This document shows positions 47,718-58,220 of a stretch of 64,000 bases of DNA, piece after piece. Made by a program: the position numbers and the translations under genes. Origin of the DNA: an uncultured Sphingobium sp. (GTDB lineage Bacteria; Pseudomonadota; Alphaproteobacteria; Sphingomonadales; Sphingomonadaceae); the NCBI GenBank assembly GCA_946885845.1, contig CAMPHJ010000003.1, forward strand, positions 1 through 64,000, read 5' to 3'. Below the pieces are notes generated by a model. It saw nothing but the letters and a program-made list of their open reading frames with translations, did not search any database and was not told the DNA's origin. Within the stretch, counting starts at the first letter, position 1. Each line of letters begins with the position of its first letter.

Positions 47718-48653
47718 ATGTCGGTACGGATGGCATTGGCTAAATTATGCGCCTGCACCTGCGGCGGCGCCCTAATCGGCGGTGGCGCGGTCCATGTTGC
47801 GGAAAGCGCACGACCGGCAGGGGTCCAGAGCACAAAGAGCGTCAAGGCCGCGCCCCGGCGTTATGCCGCCCGGCCCGTGAAGCGCAAGGTGGTGAAGACT
47901 GTAACCGCCTGCGCGCCGCAGACAATCTCTGTCACCACCCAGGCTCCACCCGTGCCCCTGCCTCCTCCACTGGTGGCGAGCGAGATGCCCGTGATGTCCG
48001 GCGGTGGCGGTGGGCCAATCATGATGGCGGGCGGTCCCGGTTTCGGCGGCGGCGGTTTTGTCGGCGGCTTCTTTGGCGGTAGCGGCGGCGGCAGCAGCGG
48101 CGGATCGGTCGTGATTTCCTCCACCAGCAGTTCGACGGGTGGCATCAGCAGTTCCACCAGCTCGACGACGGGTGGCGTTTCGACTTCAACCGGTGGCGTC
48201 TCCACTTCGACCGGCGGCGTTTCTACGTCGAGCGGCAACGTCTCGACCTCCAGCGGTAACGTTTCCACTTCCAGCGGCAATGTGTCGACTTCGAGCGGGA
48301 ATGTTACAAGCAGTTCCTCGTCCTCCAGTTCCAGCTCCAGTTCGTCCTCGTCTTCCTCCAGCTCCTCTTCCAGCAGCTCCGGCGGGAAACCTCATGGATC
48401 GAGCGGCAGCAGCGGGAGCAGTTCTTCCAGCTCGTCGGGCGGCTCTTCGAGTTCATCCAGCTTTGGCAGCACCAGCTCGTCCACGTCGTCCAGCAGCTCA
48501 TCTTCCAGCTCTTCGAGCAGCTCTGGCGGCAGTTCGACCAGCACCGGAGGCACCGACGTTCCCGCGCCGCCCATGGTCCTGCTGTTCGGCGCAGCAGCGG
48601 TAGCGCTGGTGGCCCGTCGGCGCTTCGCCGAACGCAAGGCCAAGACGGCCTGA
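47718..48653 (+). CDS. Ser/Gly-rich repeat protein with a PEP-CTERM-like tail
   Basis: The 311-residue protein starts with a signal-like segment (MSVRMALAKLCACTCGGALI), then a basic/Pro-rich part, a Gly-rich stretch near 95-130, heptad-length repeats of V-S-T-S/T-S/T-G-G/N near 150-198, and a poly-Ser region. It ends with VPAPPMVLLFGAAAVALVAR followed by RRFAERK, i.e. Val-Pro motif, membrane helix and Arg cluster, much like PEP-CTERM exosortase targets. Such proteins are surface or matrix components. ATG 47718 is chosen. The reading frame persists through low-complexity DNA, so the composition is selected or the repeat is recent. Confidence 0.8.
   Translation: MSVRMALAKLCACTCGGALIGGGAVHVAESARPAGVQSTKSVKAAPRRYAARPVKRKVVKTVTACAPQTISVTTQAPPVPLPPPLVASEMPVMSGGGGGPIMMAGGPGFGGGGFVGGFFGGSGGGSSGGSVVISSTSSSTGGISSSTSSTTGGVSTSTGGVSTSTGGVSTSSGNVSTSSGNVSTSSGNVSTSSGNVTSSSSSSSSSSSSSSSSSSSSSSSSGGKPHGSSGSSGSSSSSSSGGSSSSSSFGSTSSSTSSSSSSSSSSSSSGGSSTSTGGTDVPAPPMVLLFGAAAVALVARRRFAERKAKTA
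48171..48380 (+). repeat. 21-bp tandem repeats and Ser-codon tract within the Ser-rich gene
   Basis: Seven units of about 21 bp (48171 to about 48308) encode the seven-residue repeats, three of the STSTGG type and then four of the STSSGN type. They run into a TCC/AGC/TCG codon tract for about 27 serines. The units are not identical at the third base. Repeat-number variation between strains is expected. Confidence 0.8.
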
Positions 48654-48679
48654 ACAGGGTTCACAAAAAAGGGTTCACA

Positions 48680-48719
48680 AAAAAAGGGGCGGTTCCTTCG
48701 CGGCGCCGCCCCTTTTTTT
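48680..48719. terminator. Bidirectional intrinsic terminator
   Basis: GGGGCGG (48686-48692) pairs with CCGCCCC (48706-48712), flanked by an A run on the left and TTTTTTT on the right, so it works on both strands for the Ser-rich gene and the convergent host-attachment gene. Directly before it GGGTTCACAAAAAA is repeated in tandem. Confidence 0.9.
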
Positions 48720-48735
48720 CGTATGTCGTTTCGTT

Positions 48736-49173
48736 TCAGCTTTGGGCGATGATCCGCTCAATCTCAGGAACCGGGTGGTTCGCCAGATCCTTGGCGATTT
48801 CACCCACCAGCCGGTTTTGCACTTCCTTGTGATAATGTTTGCGCATTTCACCAAGGGCGTTGGGCGGCGCAACGACGATCAGCTTTTCGAAATCATTCGC
48901 CAGCGCCCGCTGCTTGAGCATGTCGCTCGCCTCCGCAGCGAAGCGCGTCTCTTCCTGCTCATGATAGTCGGTCTTGCCCATGGTCGCCTGGCCGCCATTA
49001 GTAGAAGGCGCCCGGCCCGACATGTCGGTTGACTGTTCGCGGTCGAACGGATTGTGCTGCGTCTTCACGCTTTCCGCTTCCAGATTGGGTGCAAATCTAT
49101 CGCCCTTGTTCCGAAAGAACAGCATCTTGCGCCCATCGGCAACCAAAACCATCGCACCATGATCGATCCACAT
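48736..49173 (-). CDS. Host attachment protein family (AtsE-like)
   Basis: The 145-residue protein belongs to the Host_attach family, first linked to plant attachment in Agrobacterium. Marks are WIDHGAMVLVADGRKMLFFRN at the start, RFAAEASDMLKQRALANDF, and LIVVAPPNALGEMRKHYH. The biochemical function is not known; the name is only a family label. AAAGGA stands in front of ATG 49173. Confidence 0.88.
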   Translation of the reverse strand: MWIDHGAMVLVADGRKMLFFRNKGDRFAPNLEAESVKTQHNPFDREQSTDMSGRAPSTNGGQATMGKTDYHEQEETRFAAEASDMLKQRALANDFEKLIVVAPPNALGEMRKHYHKEVQNRLVGEIAKDLANHPVPEIERIIAQS

Positions 49174-49260
49174 CGCAGCTTCCTTTCGTTGGTTTGCCTG
49201 AGGTCAACGGACGGAAGCGCGCAGGGTTGCGCGGTTCAACGCGGAACGGCATAGGGCTGA

Positions 49261-50541
<1,281 letters not shown>

Positions 50542-50603
50542 ATCAGGAGTCCCAAGATGCGCTGCCCTGGAGTGACCGCGATGTCAGGATTTTCCGACTT
50601 CCA

Positions 50604-51704
50604 ATGCTCCCGATCGCGCATCAACCCCGCACGGACCTGCCACGGGTGAGGATCACGCCCCTGCGCCCCCCACTCGGCATGGCGGGTTTCCTGCGACGGC
50701 GGTCTTCCATGCCGGTCTGGGCGGACATGGCCTGGCGCGTGGCCCTGGTCCTGGGCCTCATCGCGCTGGTGCTTGTCCTGCACTGGATCGGTCGCGATGG
50801 TCTGAAGGACAATCTGGACAACCATATCAGCTTTATCGATGTCCTTTATTTCACCACGGTCACGGTGACGACCGTGGGCTATGGCGATATCGTGCCCGTC
50901 AGCCCGGAAGCGCGGCTGTTCGAAGCATTGCTGGTGACGCCGATCCGGTTGTTCGTTTGGCTGATCTTTCTGGGAACGGCCTATCATCTGTTTTTCCGCA
51001 ACATCCTTTACAGGTGGCGCATGGCTCGCATTCAGGCCGATCTTCATAATCACATCATCGTGACAGGTTTTGGCACCAGCGGCAGCGAAGCCGTCAACGA
51101 ATTGCTGGCGCGCGGCGTGAACCCGCGTGAAATCGTGGTCGTCGACCCTGAAGAAAAGGCGCTGGCGAAGGCCGAAGAGCTGGGCTGCAATGTCCTGTGC
51201 GGTGATTCAACACGCGACAAGACACTCAAGGACGTAGCGGTCCATCGCGCCCGGACGATGATCGTTTCAGCCGGACGCGACGACACGTCCATCCTGATCA
51301 CGCTGACCGCGCGACATCTGGCCCCGCACCTTCCCATCAGCATCGTGGTGCGCAACGAAGACAATGAACTGCCCGCTCGCCAGGCGGGGGCAACGACGGT
51401 GATCAATCCCGTCAGCTTTGCCGGGCTGTTGCTGGCCGGAAGCACGAGCGGGCCGCATATCGCGGACTATATGGCCGACCTTGCCGCGACCGGCGGCCGG
51501 GTGCGGCTGCACGAACGCGGCGTGCTGGCGGAGGAAGTCGGCCAGCCGCTGTCGGCGATACGGACGGGGCTGGGCGTGCGCATCTATCGCGGCGGTCGGG
51601 TGATCGGGTTCTGGGAACCCGAAGCGGGCCAGTTGCACAATGGCGACATGATCATAGAGATCGTGGCTGGGGTCGAGCATGATCAGGCGCACAATCCCGC
51701 CTGA
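50604..51704 (+). CDS. Potassium channel with RCK (TrkA-N) domain
   Basis: The 366-residue protein is a two-helix ion channel subunit. Helices lie at about 46-62 and 108-128, with the selectivity filter TVTTVGYGD between them, followed by an RCK domain starting at NHIIVTGFGTSGSEAV (Rossmann GxGxxG pattern). It is similar in layout to MthK-type channels. The exact start is uncertain: ATG 50604, 50679 and 50709 are candidates and none has a strong ribosome site. Confidence 0.9.
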   Translation: MLPIAHQPRTDLPRVRITPLRPPLGMAGFLRRRSSMPVWADMAWRVALVLGLIALVLVLHWIGRDGLKDNLDNHISFIDVLYFTTVTVTTVGYGDIVPVSPEARLFEALLVTPIRLFVWLIFLGTAYHLFFRNILYRWRMARIQADLHNHIIVTGFGTSGSEAVNELLARGVNPREIVVVDPEEKALAKAEELGCNVLCGDSTRDKTLKDVAVHRARTMIVSAGRDDTSILITLTARHLAPHLPISIVVRNEDNELPARQAGATTVINPVSFAGLLLAGSTSGPHIADYMADLAATGGRVRLHERGVLAEEVGQPLSAIRTGLGVRIYRGGRVIGFWEPEAGQLHNGDMIIEIVAGVEHDQAHNPA

Positions 51705-51765
51705 ATCCGGCGCAACAAAGGCTTTGGTGACATAGCGCGCAAAAAACCCTATGTGCGCGCCGATC

Positions 51766-53136
51766 ATGGCAACCAAAATTCCCGAAGCGCCGAAGGTCGG
51801 CATGGTGTCGCTGGGCTGTCCCAAGGCACTGGTCGACAGCGAACGCATCCTGACAAAGCTGCGGTCCGACGGCTATCAGATGTCCGCCGACTATGCCGGC
51901 GCTGACGTCGTGCTGGTGAACACCTGCGGCTTCCTCGATTCGGCGAAGGAGGAGTCGCTGGAGGCGATTGGCGAGGCGATCGCCGAAAATGGCCGTGTCA
52001 TCGTCACCGGCTGCATGGGCAATGAGGCGGAGATGATCCGCCAGAAATTCCCGCAGGTACTGGCCGTCACCGGCGCGCATCAATATGAGGCGGTGGTGAA
52101 CGCGGTGCACGAAGCATCGCCGCCCGTGCCCAACGCCTTTGTCGATCTGGTGCCAGAAGGCGGCCTGAAACTGACGCCCCGCCATTACAGCTATCTGAAG
52201 ATTTCAGAAGGCTGCAACCATCGCTGTTCCTTCTGTATCATCCCTTCGATCCGGGGCGACCTGGTGTCGCGGCGTGTGGATGCAGTGCTGCGTGAAGCGG
52301 AAAAGCTGGTCCATGCCGGGACAAAGGAGCTGCTGGTCATCAGCCAGGACACGTCGGCCTATGGCGTCGACAACCGGCATGAAACGCGGTCGTGGAAAGG
52401 GCGGGATGTTCGCGCCCACATGACCGACCTGGCGCGCGAACTTGGGCAGCTGCGCACCGCGGACGGCACGTCGCCATGGGTGCGGTTGCACTATGTCTAC
52501 CCCTATCCGCATGTGGACCATGTCATTCCGCTGATGGCGCAAGGGCTGCTGACCCCTTATCTCGACATCCCCTTCCAGCACGCCTCCCCCAATGTGCTGA
52601 AAGCGATGAAGCGGCCCGCCAACGAGGCCAAGGTGCTGGATCGCATCCGTAACTGGCGATCGATCTGCCCGGATATCGCCATCCGATCATCTTTCGTGGT
52701 CGGCTTTCCTGGCGAGACGGAGCAGGATTTCCAGTATCTGTTGGACTGGCTGGACGAAGCGCAACTCGACCGGGTGGGCGCATTCAGGTTCGAACCGGTC
52801 GAAGGCGCCGCCGCCAACGACTTGCCCGGCGCTGTGCCCGAAGAGGTCAAGGAAGAACGCTACCAGCGCATCATGGAGAAGACCGCCGCGATCAGCGCCG
52901 CCAAGCTGAGCGCAAAGGTCGGTCGCGTGCTTCCGGTGATACTGGATGAAATCGGCGAAGCGGATGAAGATGGCGCCATCGGCGCTACCGGGCGCAGTCA
53001 GGCTGACGCACCGGAAATCGACGGCAATGTCTTCCTGCGCGACGTGGGCGAAGGACGGAAGACCGGCGACATATTCAACGCACTGATCGAGGACGCCGAC
53101 GAGCACGACCTGTATGGCGTGCCCGCCGACGCCTGA
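51766..53136 (+). CDS. rimO: Ribosomal protein S12 methylthiotransferase
   Basis: RimO adds a methylthio group to an Asp of ribosomal protein S12. The 456-residue protein has the N-terminal UPF0004 domain with cysteines in [28 protein letters not shown] and [11 protein letters not shown], the radical-SAM motif CNHRCSFC, and a C-terminal TRAM domain with [22 protein letters not shown] is the RimO, not MiaB, form. ATG 51751 is an alternative start. Confidence 0.97.
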   Translation: MATKIPEAPKVGMVSLGCPKALVDSERILTKLRSDGYQMSADYAGADVVLVNTCGFLDSAKEESLEAIGEAIAENGRVIVTGCMGNEAEMIRQKFPQVLAVTGAHQYEAVVNAVHEASPPVPNAFVDLVPEGGLKLTPRHYSYLKISEGCNHRCSFCIIPSIRGDLVSRRVDAVLREAEKLVHAGTKELLVISQDTSAYGVDNRHETRSWKGRDVRAHMTDLARELGQLRTADGTSPWVRLHYVYPYPHVDHVIPLMAQGLLTPYLDIPFQHASPNVLKAMKRPANEAKVLDRIRNWRSICPDIAIRSSFVVGFPGETEQDFQYLLDWLDEAQLDRVGAFRFEPVEGAAANDLPGAVPEEVKEERYQRIMEKTAAISAAKLSAKVGRVLPVILDEIGEADEDGAIGATGRSQADAPEIDGNVFLRDVGEGRKTGDIFNALIEDADEHDLYGVPADA

Positions 53137-53141
53137 TCCCG

Positions 53142-53984
53142 CTATCGGGTGACGAAGGCGTCCTGATATTCGGTCTTGATCGTTTTCCGCATGGCCGCAT
53201 CCACGGGCAGGAACACTTCGTAGCTGCCCTCCGAATAGGGACCGGCGCTGTAGGGGCCGATCACCACGGTCACGCCCTCGATCAGCTTGCCGTCCTTTGA
53301 CGTGAGGGTCAGCACCTCCTTCATCGGATCGATGCAGCCGGAGAAGGGATCATCGCCGCGCGGTGTGACCGGCCCGCCGCGCTTCACGGCCCGCGCCTTG
53401 TCCAGCCCGGTGCAAAAACGATCATGGATCGCGTCTGCAAAGGCTTTAGGTGAGGTCATGAGCGCCTGAATACTGGTTTCGCGGCGTCGGGCCTTGTCCC
53501 ACAGCAACGCCTTGTAGCCGGTCATCCCGTGCGCGCCGCCGGTATAGCTGTAGGTCGACGATTGTAGCGCCAGGAACCGGGGCGTGTCCGCGCTTACGGT
53601 CCAGCGGGTCTCCAGGCTGTGCGTGTGGAACGGAAAGCCCGATTCACGGGCGGACTTCCTGTCCTGCTCCGCCATTTTCAGCGCGTCCGCCTTGCCCTCG
53701 GTCATATCCTTGCGCAACTTGGCCGTCAGGTCAGGTACGGCTGACACCTGCGCGGGCCATGCATAGAGAAATTCCAGCACCTCAGTCTTGTTCGATTCTT
53801 CGAACGGCTCAGCGGGAGCAGCGCGCTCTTCTTCCGCTCCGGCCATGCGATTGAGGAAATTGGTGGCGGCGACGTCGGCGGCGTCGTCCTGGTTGGAGAC
53901 TTCGACAGTGTCAGCGGACGAGCAGGCGCAAAGCAGCAGGACCGCTCCCAAGAACGGCCCTGTTCGCCACATCGATACCGACAT
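53142..53984 (-). CDS. DUF3298/DUF4163-type lipoprotein
   Basis: The 280-residue protein has a lipoprotein signal (FLGAVLLLCACSSADT, lipobox CAC), a disordered acidic linker, and a domain like RsiV/PdaC-type DUF4163-DUF3298: FLALQSSTYSYTGGAHGMTG and the end motif VVIGPYSAGPYSEGSYEVFL. The family is periplasmic and often binds peptidoglycan or lysozyme, which is inference here. Its ATG overlaps the stop of the small gene upstream by one base. Confidence 0.85.
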   Translation of the reverse strand: MSVSMWRTGPFLGAVLLLCACSSADTVEVSNQDDAADVAATNFLNRMAGAEEERAAPAEPFEESNKTEVLEFLYAWPAQVSAVPDLTAKLRKDMTEGKADALKMAEQDRKSARESGFPFHTHSLETRWTVSADTPRFLALQSSTYSYTGGAHGMTGYKALLWDKARRRETSIQALMTSPKAFADAIHDRFCTGLDKARAVKRGGPVTPRGDDPFSGCIDPMKEVLTLTSKDGKLIEGVTVVIGPYSAGPYSEGSYEVFLPVDAAMRKTIKTEYQDAFVTR

Positions 53985-54184
53985 CAATGCGCTTTAGCCG
54001 CCAGACAACGTTCGCTGATAGCCTTGCGCGTATAGCTGCTTTGAAGGGCCACGCCCGCATCGGGCCAACCTTCCGCCACCAAAGCCCGTTCGACTGCATG
54101 AGCACCGTCATAGCGCCCGCTTTCAGCCAGCACATAAGCGCGGGCACGAAGCGCCTGAAGGCGGCCATCTTCGCTATGCATCAT
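53984..54184 (-). CDS. Small helical protein coupled to the DUF3298 lipoprotein
   Basis: The 66-residue protein has no membrane segment or signal; it is predicted as two or three helices (LQALRARAYVLAESGRY, AHAVERALVAEGWPDAGVAL) and resembles half of a TPR repeat. AAAGGAGAG before ATG 54184 is a strong ribosome site. The one-base TGATG overlap suggests that both proteins are made together. No known family recognised. Confidence 0.75.
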   Translation of the reverse strand: MMHSEDGRLQALRARAYVLAESGRYDGAHAVERALVAEGWPDAGVALQSSYTRKAISERCLAAKAH

Positions 54185-54316
54185 CGCTTCTCTCCTTTTT
54201 TGCCGTTGAGTTCAGTCTAAACCCGCCAGCCCATTTAGCAAAGGGCGGCCAGCCGGAATGAGCCTGACCAGGGACGAAAATTGCGCTTTCCAACATGGCT
54301 GCCATTGTTCAGAGTC

Positions 54317-55726
54317 ATGGACATGACCGAATTTGCCGAACTGCTTAAAGCGGACAACAATCAACCCGCGCATATGATCCAGATCGTGGACGCGACTGGC
54401 TTTGAACCATGGCTCGCGACGCAACCCGATCGCGTGCGGGCGATTGTCGCGGCCCAGAAATTCAGCGGCAAAGGCTATGAACATGCGATCATTCCGGGCG
54501 AAGGACCGGGGGATTGGTCGGTGGTCGCGGGCGTAGCGAACCAGGCGAACCTTTCCGCCTGGTGCCTTGCCAAGCTGGCGGAGATATTGCCTGAAGGCCA
54601 TTATCGCCTCGCGCAAGGCCATGCTGGCCCTGCCGCGCTGGGCTGGATGACGGCGCAATATCGTTTTGACCGCTATCGCAAGGATGAGGCCGCGATTGGC
54701 CCCCGCGTCCTGTTGACCGAAGAAGTGGCGAAAATCGACGGGCAGGTCAGGCTCGCGCAGGCGGTCGCGCTGGTCCGCGATCTGGTGAATACGCCTGCCG
54801 CTGACATGGGCCCTTCTCAACTAGAGGATGCCGTACGCGCCGTTGCGGAAGAATTTGACGCCAGCATGACCGTGACGCGGGGCGATGCGCTGGAACAGGG
54901 GTTTCCGATGATCCACGCCGTCGGGCGCGCCGCTGGCAAGGATTTTGCGCCGCGCCTGATCGAAATGCGCTGGGGCGATCCTGCCCACCCGCGTCTGGCG
55001 GTGATCGGCAAGGGCATATGTTTCGACAGCGGCGGGCTGGACATCAAGCCTTCGTCCGCGATGCGGCTGATGAAGAAGGACATGGGCGGGGCTGCTCATG
55101 CTCTGGCCCTGGCGCGCCTGATCATGGGCGCGCGACTGCCGGTGCGGCTGCACCTGTTGATACCCGCTGCCGAGAATGCGGTGGGCGCGAACGCGTTTCG
55201 CCCCGGCGACATATTGCGCAGCCGCAAGGGGCTGACGGTGGAAATCGGCAATACCGATGCCGAAGGACGGCTGGTCCTGGGCGATGCGCTGACGCTGGCG
55301 GGCGAAGATCATCCTGAACTGATCATCGATTATGCGACATTGACGGGTGCGGCCCGTGTTGCGGTGGGGCCAGACCTGCCCGCCCTGTTCACCAATGACG
55401 ACGGACTGGCCACGGACATGGAGGATGCAGGCAAGGAGACCGACGATCCCAGCTGGCGACTGCCCCTGTGGGACAGCTATGCCGACATGTTGAAATCGGA
55501 CATTGCCGACATCAACAACGCTGGCGAAGGGGGCTTTGCCGGCGCGATCACCGCCGCACTGTTCCTGAAGCGCTTTGTACCCGAAGACACGAAATGGATG
55601 CATCTGGACACTTTCGCATGGCGTCCATCTGCGCGTCCGGGCCGCCCCAAGGGCGGAGAGGCGCTTGGCCTGCGGTCGGTTTTCCATCTTCTGCAACAAC
55701 GTTACGGTGCGATGACGCAGAAATGA
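54317..55726 (+). CDS. pepA: Leucyl aminopeptidase family M17
   Basis: The enzyme is a two-metal cytosolic aminopeptidase. The 469-residue protein has the catalytic Lys and metal ligands in GKGICFDSGGLDIKPSSAMR and MKKDMGGAAH, and the signature NTDAEGRLVLGDAL. The N-terminal macro-like domain spans about 1-150. It is slightly shorter than E. coli PepA. ATG 54317 is chosen; 12 codons upstream are open. Confidence 0.93.
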   Translation: MDMTEFAELLKADNNQPAHMIQIVDATGFEPWLATQPDRVRAIVAAQKFSGKGYEHAIIPGEGPGDWSVVAGVANQANLSAWCLAKLAEILPEGHYRLAQGHAGPAALGWMTAQYRFDRYRKDEAAIGPRVLLTEEVAKIDGQVRLAQAVALVRDLVNTPAADMGPSQLEDAVRAVAEEFDASMTVTRGDALEQGFPMIHAVGRAAGKDFAPRLIEMRWGDPAHPRLAVIGKGICFDSGGLDIKPSSAMRLMKKDMGGAAHALALARLIMGARLPVRLHLLIPAAENAVGANAFRPGDILRSRKGLTVEIGNTDAEGRLVLGDALTLAGEDHPELIIDYATLTGAARVAVGPDLPALFTNDDGLATDMEDAGKETDDPSWRLPLWDSYADMLKSDIADINNAGEGGFAGAITAALFLKRFVPEDTKWMHLDTFAWRPSARPGRPKGGEALGLRSVFHLLQQRYGAMTQK

Positions 55727-55781
55727 TCGGTACGGATTGATCCGTTACGCAACCGCATTGGCCATTGTGCGTTAGGGGGGC

Positions 55782-56189
55782 ATGAACGCCACATCCTCCC
55801 CCGAGATGGCCGCTGAGCTGACCCGTCCCGGCCTGAAGCAGCTCGGCCAATGGATGCGGACGCTGGTGGATTATGTCCGGTCGGGAAAGCCGGACCTGAC
55901 CAACCGCCAGATGGCGCTGATGATGACGGTTTATATCGGCGCAGGACCCCATACGGTGCGCGGTCTGGCGGAAGCTTTGAATGTTTCCAAGCCGGTAATC
56001 ACGCGCGCGCTAAACAAGCTGTCGGCGCTGGGCTATCTTCGACGGGAGCGGGATGCGGCTGACCGGCGCAATATTTTCATCACTCGCACACCCAAAGGCG
56101 CGGAATTTCTTGACGCCTTTCACCATTTCATCGCAGGAACCGGCCGCGATGAAAGCAATGAATACCCCTCCGCGGAACGCACCGCCTGA
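55782..56189 (+). CDS. MarR family transcriptional regulator
   Basis: The 135-residue winged-helix protein has the MarR recognition region NVSKPVITRALNKLSALGYL and the wing RRERDAADRRNIFITRTPKG. A GGGGGG tract lies before ATG 55782. Its 3' end overlaps the next gene by about 40 nt, so it may regulate this operon or an unlinked one; the ligand is unknown. Confidence 0.92.
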   Translation: MNATSSPEMAAELTRPGLKQLGQWMRTLVDYVRSGKPDLTNRQMALMMTVYIGAGPHTVRGLAEALNVSKPVITRALNKLSALGYLRRERDAADRRNIFITRTPKGAEFLDAFHHFIAGTGRDESNEYPSAERTA

Positions 56190-57057
56190 ACGCACCCGTT
56201 TCAAACTGGAAGGCCGTTCCGTTAAGCTCGACAGCCGCATTCATGCGGCTCGCGGAGATTTGGCGGACGTGTCTCTGGCAGGTGTGCTTTTTTCCGCTCA
56301 TTATGCCCGCGCCGTCGAACTGACCTGCGTAGTGCCTGGCGCTCCCATCCTGTCCGCGCCGTCGGGGACCGCAACTGCGGTGAGTGAACTGCTGCGCGGC
56401 GAGAGTTTTCACGCGCTGGACGTGACGACGGACTGGACATGGGGCTTTTGTGGCCACGACGGTTATGTCGGTTATGTGCGCCGCGACGCACTGGATACCC
56501 GCGAACAGACGAGCCACCGCATTTTCGCCGGAACCGCCCCGCTGTTCAGCGCACCCGACATAAAGGCGTCGATCGTTGATTACTGGCCGGGCGGCGCATT
56601 GTTCAGTGCAGAGGCGCAGGGCGATTTCCTGGTGTGCAGCGACGGCTATGTCCATCATCGGCACGCGGTCGCCGCCGACGCGCTGGAAAGCGATTGGGTC
56701 TCGGTGGCGCTCCGTTATCTCGGCCAACCCTATGTATGGGGCGGACGGGGCCATCGGGGGGTCGATTGTTCGGGCCTGGTGCAGGTCGCGCTGGGCCAGT
56801 GCGGCATCAAGGCGCCGCGCGACACCGACCTGCAACGCGACGGGATCGGGTCGCCGCTGCCGGACGATGCTGCGCTACAGCGTGGCGACTTCATCTTCTT
56901 CCCTGGCCATGTCGGCATCATGGTCGATGGCGACAATCTGCTGCATGCCAACGCCCATTGGATGGCGGCGGTAGTCGAGCCGCTGGCGGACGTGGTCGCG
57001 CGCTTGGCGGAAAGCCATGATCAGCCCATCATCGCGCGGCGGAGGATCAGCGCATGA
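56149..57057 (+). CDS. NlpC/P60 family peptidase with SH3-like domains
   Basis: The 302-residue protein has bacterial SH3-like domains at about 60-180 and a C-terminal NlpC/P60 cysteine peptidase domain with the catalytic Cys in GVDCSGLVQVAL and His in FFPGHVGIMVDGD. This is the YkfC/DPP-VI-like layout, which cleaves gamma-D-Glu-diamino acid bonds in peptidoglycan fragments. No signal peptide is seen, suggesting a cytosolic recycling role. It overlaps marR at its 5' end (ATG 56149 or 56158) and argC at its 3' end. Confidence 0.9.
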   Translation: MKAMNTPPRNAPPERTRFKLEGRSVKLDSRIHAARGDLADVSLAGVLFSAHYARAVELTCVVPGAPILSAPSGTATAVSELLRGESFHALDVTTDWTWGFCGHDGYVGYVRRDALDTREQTSHRIFAGTAPLFSAPDIKASIVDYWPGGALFSAEAQGDFLVCSDGYVHHRHAVAADALESDWVSVALRYLGQPYVWGGRGHRGVDCSGLVQVALGQCGIKAPRDTDLQRDGIGSPLPDDAALQRGDFIFFPGHVGIMVDGDNLLHANAHWMAAVVEPLADVVARLAESHDQPIIARRRISA

Positions 57058-57998
57058 CCCACAAGATCTTTATCGACGGCGGCGTCGGCACCACCGGCCT
57101 GGAAATCGTGGAGCGGCTGTCAGGTCGCCCTGAATTGTCGGTGATGACGCTGGACGAGGATCGGCGGAAGGATGCGGGCGCGCGGAAAGAGGCGCTCAAC
57201 GCCGCCGACATCGTGATATTGTGCCTGCCCGACGACGCCGCGCGCGAAGCCGTGGCGCTGATCGACAACGACCGCACGCGGGTGATCGACGCGTCCACCG
57301 CTCATCGCGTAGCTGACGGCTGGACCTATGGCTTTCCCGAACTGGAGCCGGGGCATCGCGAAAAGCTGGCGCAGGCGCGGTTTGTGGCCAATCCCGGCTG
57401 CTGGCCCACCGGCTTTCTGGCGCTGGTGCGTCCGCTGGTGCTTGGCGGGCTGCTGCCTGCCGATTGGCCGGTGACGGTATCGGGCGCATCGGGATATTCG
57501 GGCGGCGGCAAAGCTATGATCGCCGAGTTTGAAGGCCCGAACGGAGCGCCCAGTGCTTTTCGTCCCTATGGCCTTGGCCTGGCGCACAAGCATGGCCCGG
57601 AAATGCAGCTTTATTCCGGCCTGCAGCATCCGCCCCTGTTCGCACCCGCCGTTGCAAACGCCTATCGCGGCATGATCGTTGAAGTGCCGCTACAGTTGCG
57701 CGCCATGCCGGGCGCGCCCACGGTGGCTGACATCCATGCAGCGATGGCGAAAGCCTATGAAGGGTCGGCAGTCGTGCAGGTCGCGCCGTTGGCAGACGCC
57801 AATGCCATGACCCAAATAAGCCTGGAGCAGGTGGGCGCCACCGACAGGCTGGCCCTGTTCATATTCGGCAATGAACAGACCGGTCAGGTGCGGCTGGTCG
57901 CGGCGCTGGACAATCTGGGCAAGGGCGCGGCTGGCGCGGCTGTCCAGAACCTCAACATTCTGGCGGGGTTGCCGGAAACAGCGGGCCTGCGCCTCTGA
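57054..57998 (+). CDS. argC: N-acetyl-gamma-glutamyl-phosphate reductase (type 2)
   Basis: ArgC reduces N-acetylglutamyl phosphate in arginine synthesis. The 314-residue protein is the shorter type 2 form, with GVGTTGLEIVERL as the NADP loop, catalytic Cys in VANPGCWPTGFLAL, SGASGYSGGGKAMI and LAHKHGPEMQ. Its ATG overlaps the peptidase stop by 4 nt. Confidence 0.96.
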   Translation: MTHKIFIDGGVGTTGLEIVERLSGRPELSVMTLDEDRRKDAGARKEALNAADIVILCLPDDAAREAVALIDNDRTRVIDASTAHRVADGWTYGFPELEPGHREKLAQARFVANPGCWPTGFLALVRPLVLGGLLPADWPVTVSGASGYSGGGKAMIAEFEGPNGAPSAFRPYGLGLAHKHGPEMQLYSGLQHPPLFAPAVANAYRGMIVEVPLQLRAMPGAPTVADIHAAMAKAYEGSAVVQVAPLADANAMTQISLEQVGATDRLALFIFGNEQTGQVRLVAALDNLGKGAAGAAVQNLNILAGLPETAGLRL

Positions 57999-58010
57999 CG
58001 CTCTGGCCCG

Positions 58011-58220
58011 TCAGTGGACAGTGCCTGCGGGCGCATCCTGCGTCAGCAGCACGATCAACCGTTCGATCTGGCGCCAGCGGCAGAAATGGATGTGGTTGCC
58101 CAGGTCCCGGCTTCGATCTGCGCGCGCGGACGCTTCATAGCCCGCATTGACGCCAAAGGTCGCAATGAGTTCGGCGGCATCCTCGTAGCTCTTTCGATCC
58201 GAAAGATATGGCACCTGCAT
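58011..58220 (-). CDS. Small conserved protein, unknown
   Basis: The 69-residue protein starts at ATG 58220 with GGGGG 6 nt upstream. Its sequence (MQVPYLSDRKSYEDAAELIA, later NHIHFCRWRQIERLIVLL) has a polar, helical character with no signal or membrane helix. The Trp/Arg-rich middle recalls small hypothetical proteins seen in other sphingomonads (recalled). It converges with argC. Confidence 0.72.
   Translation of the reverse strand: MQVPYLSDRKSYEDAAELIATFGVNAGYEASARADRSRDLGNHIHFCRWRQIERLIVLLTQDAPAGTVH

Noticed and set aside
48166..48310. CRISPR-like array from the 21-bp repeats
   Set aside because: The units are contiguous in-frame codon repeats without unique spacers and encode a regular peptide.
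47861..48664. Open frames in other phases across the Ser-rich tract
   Set aside because: Repetitive codons create long open phases in all frames. Only the plus frame has a signal-like start and a sorting-type C-terminus.
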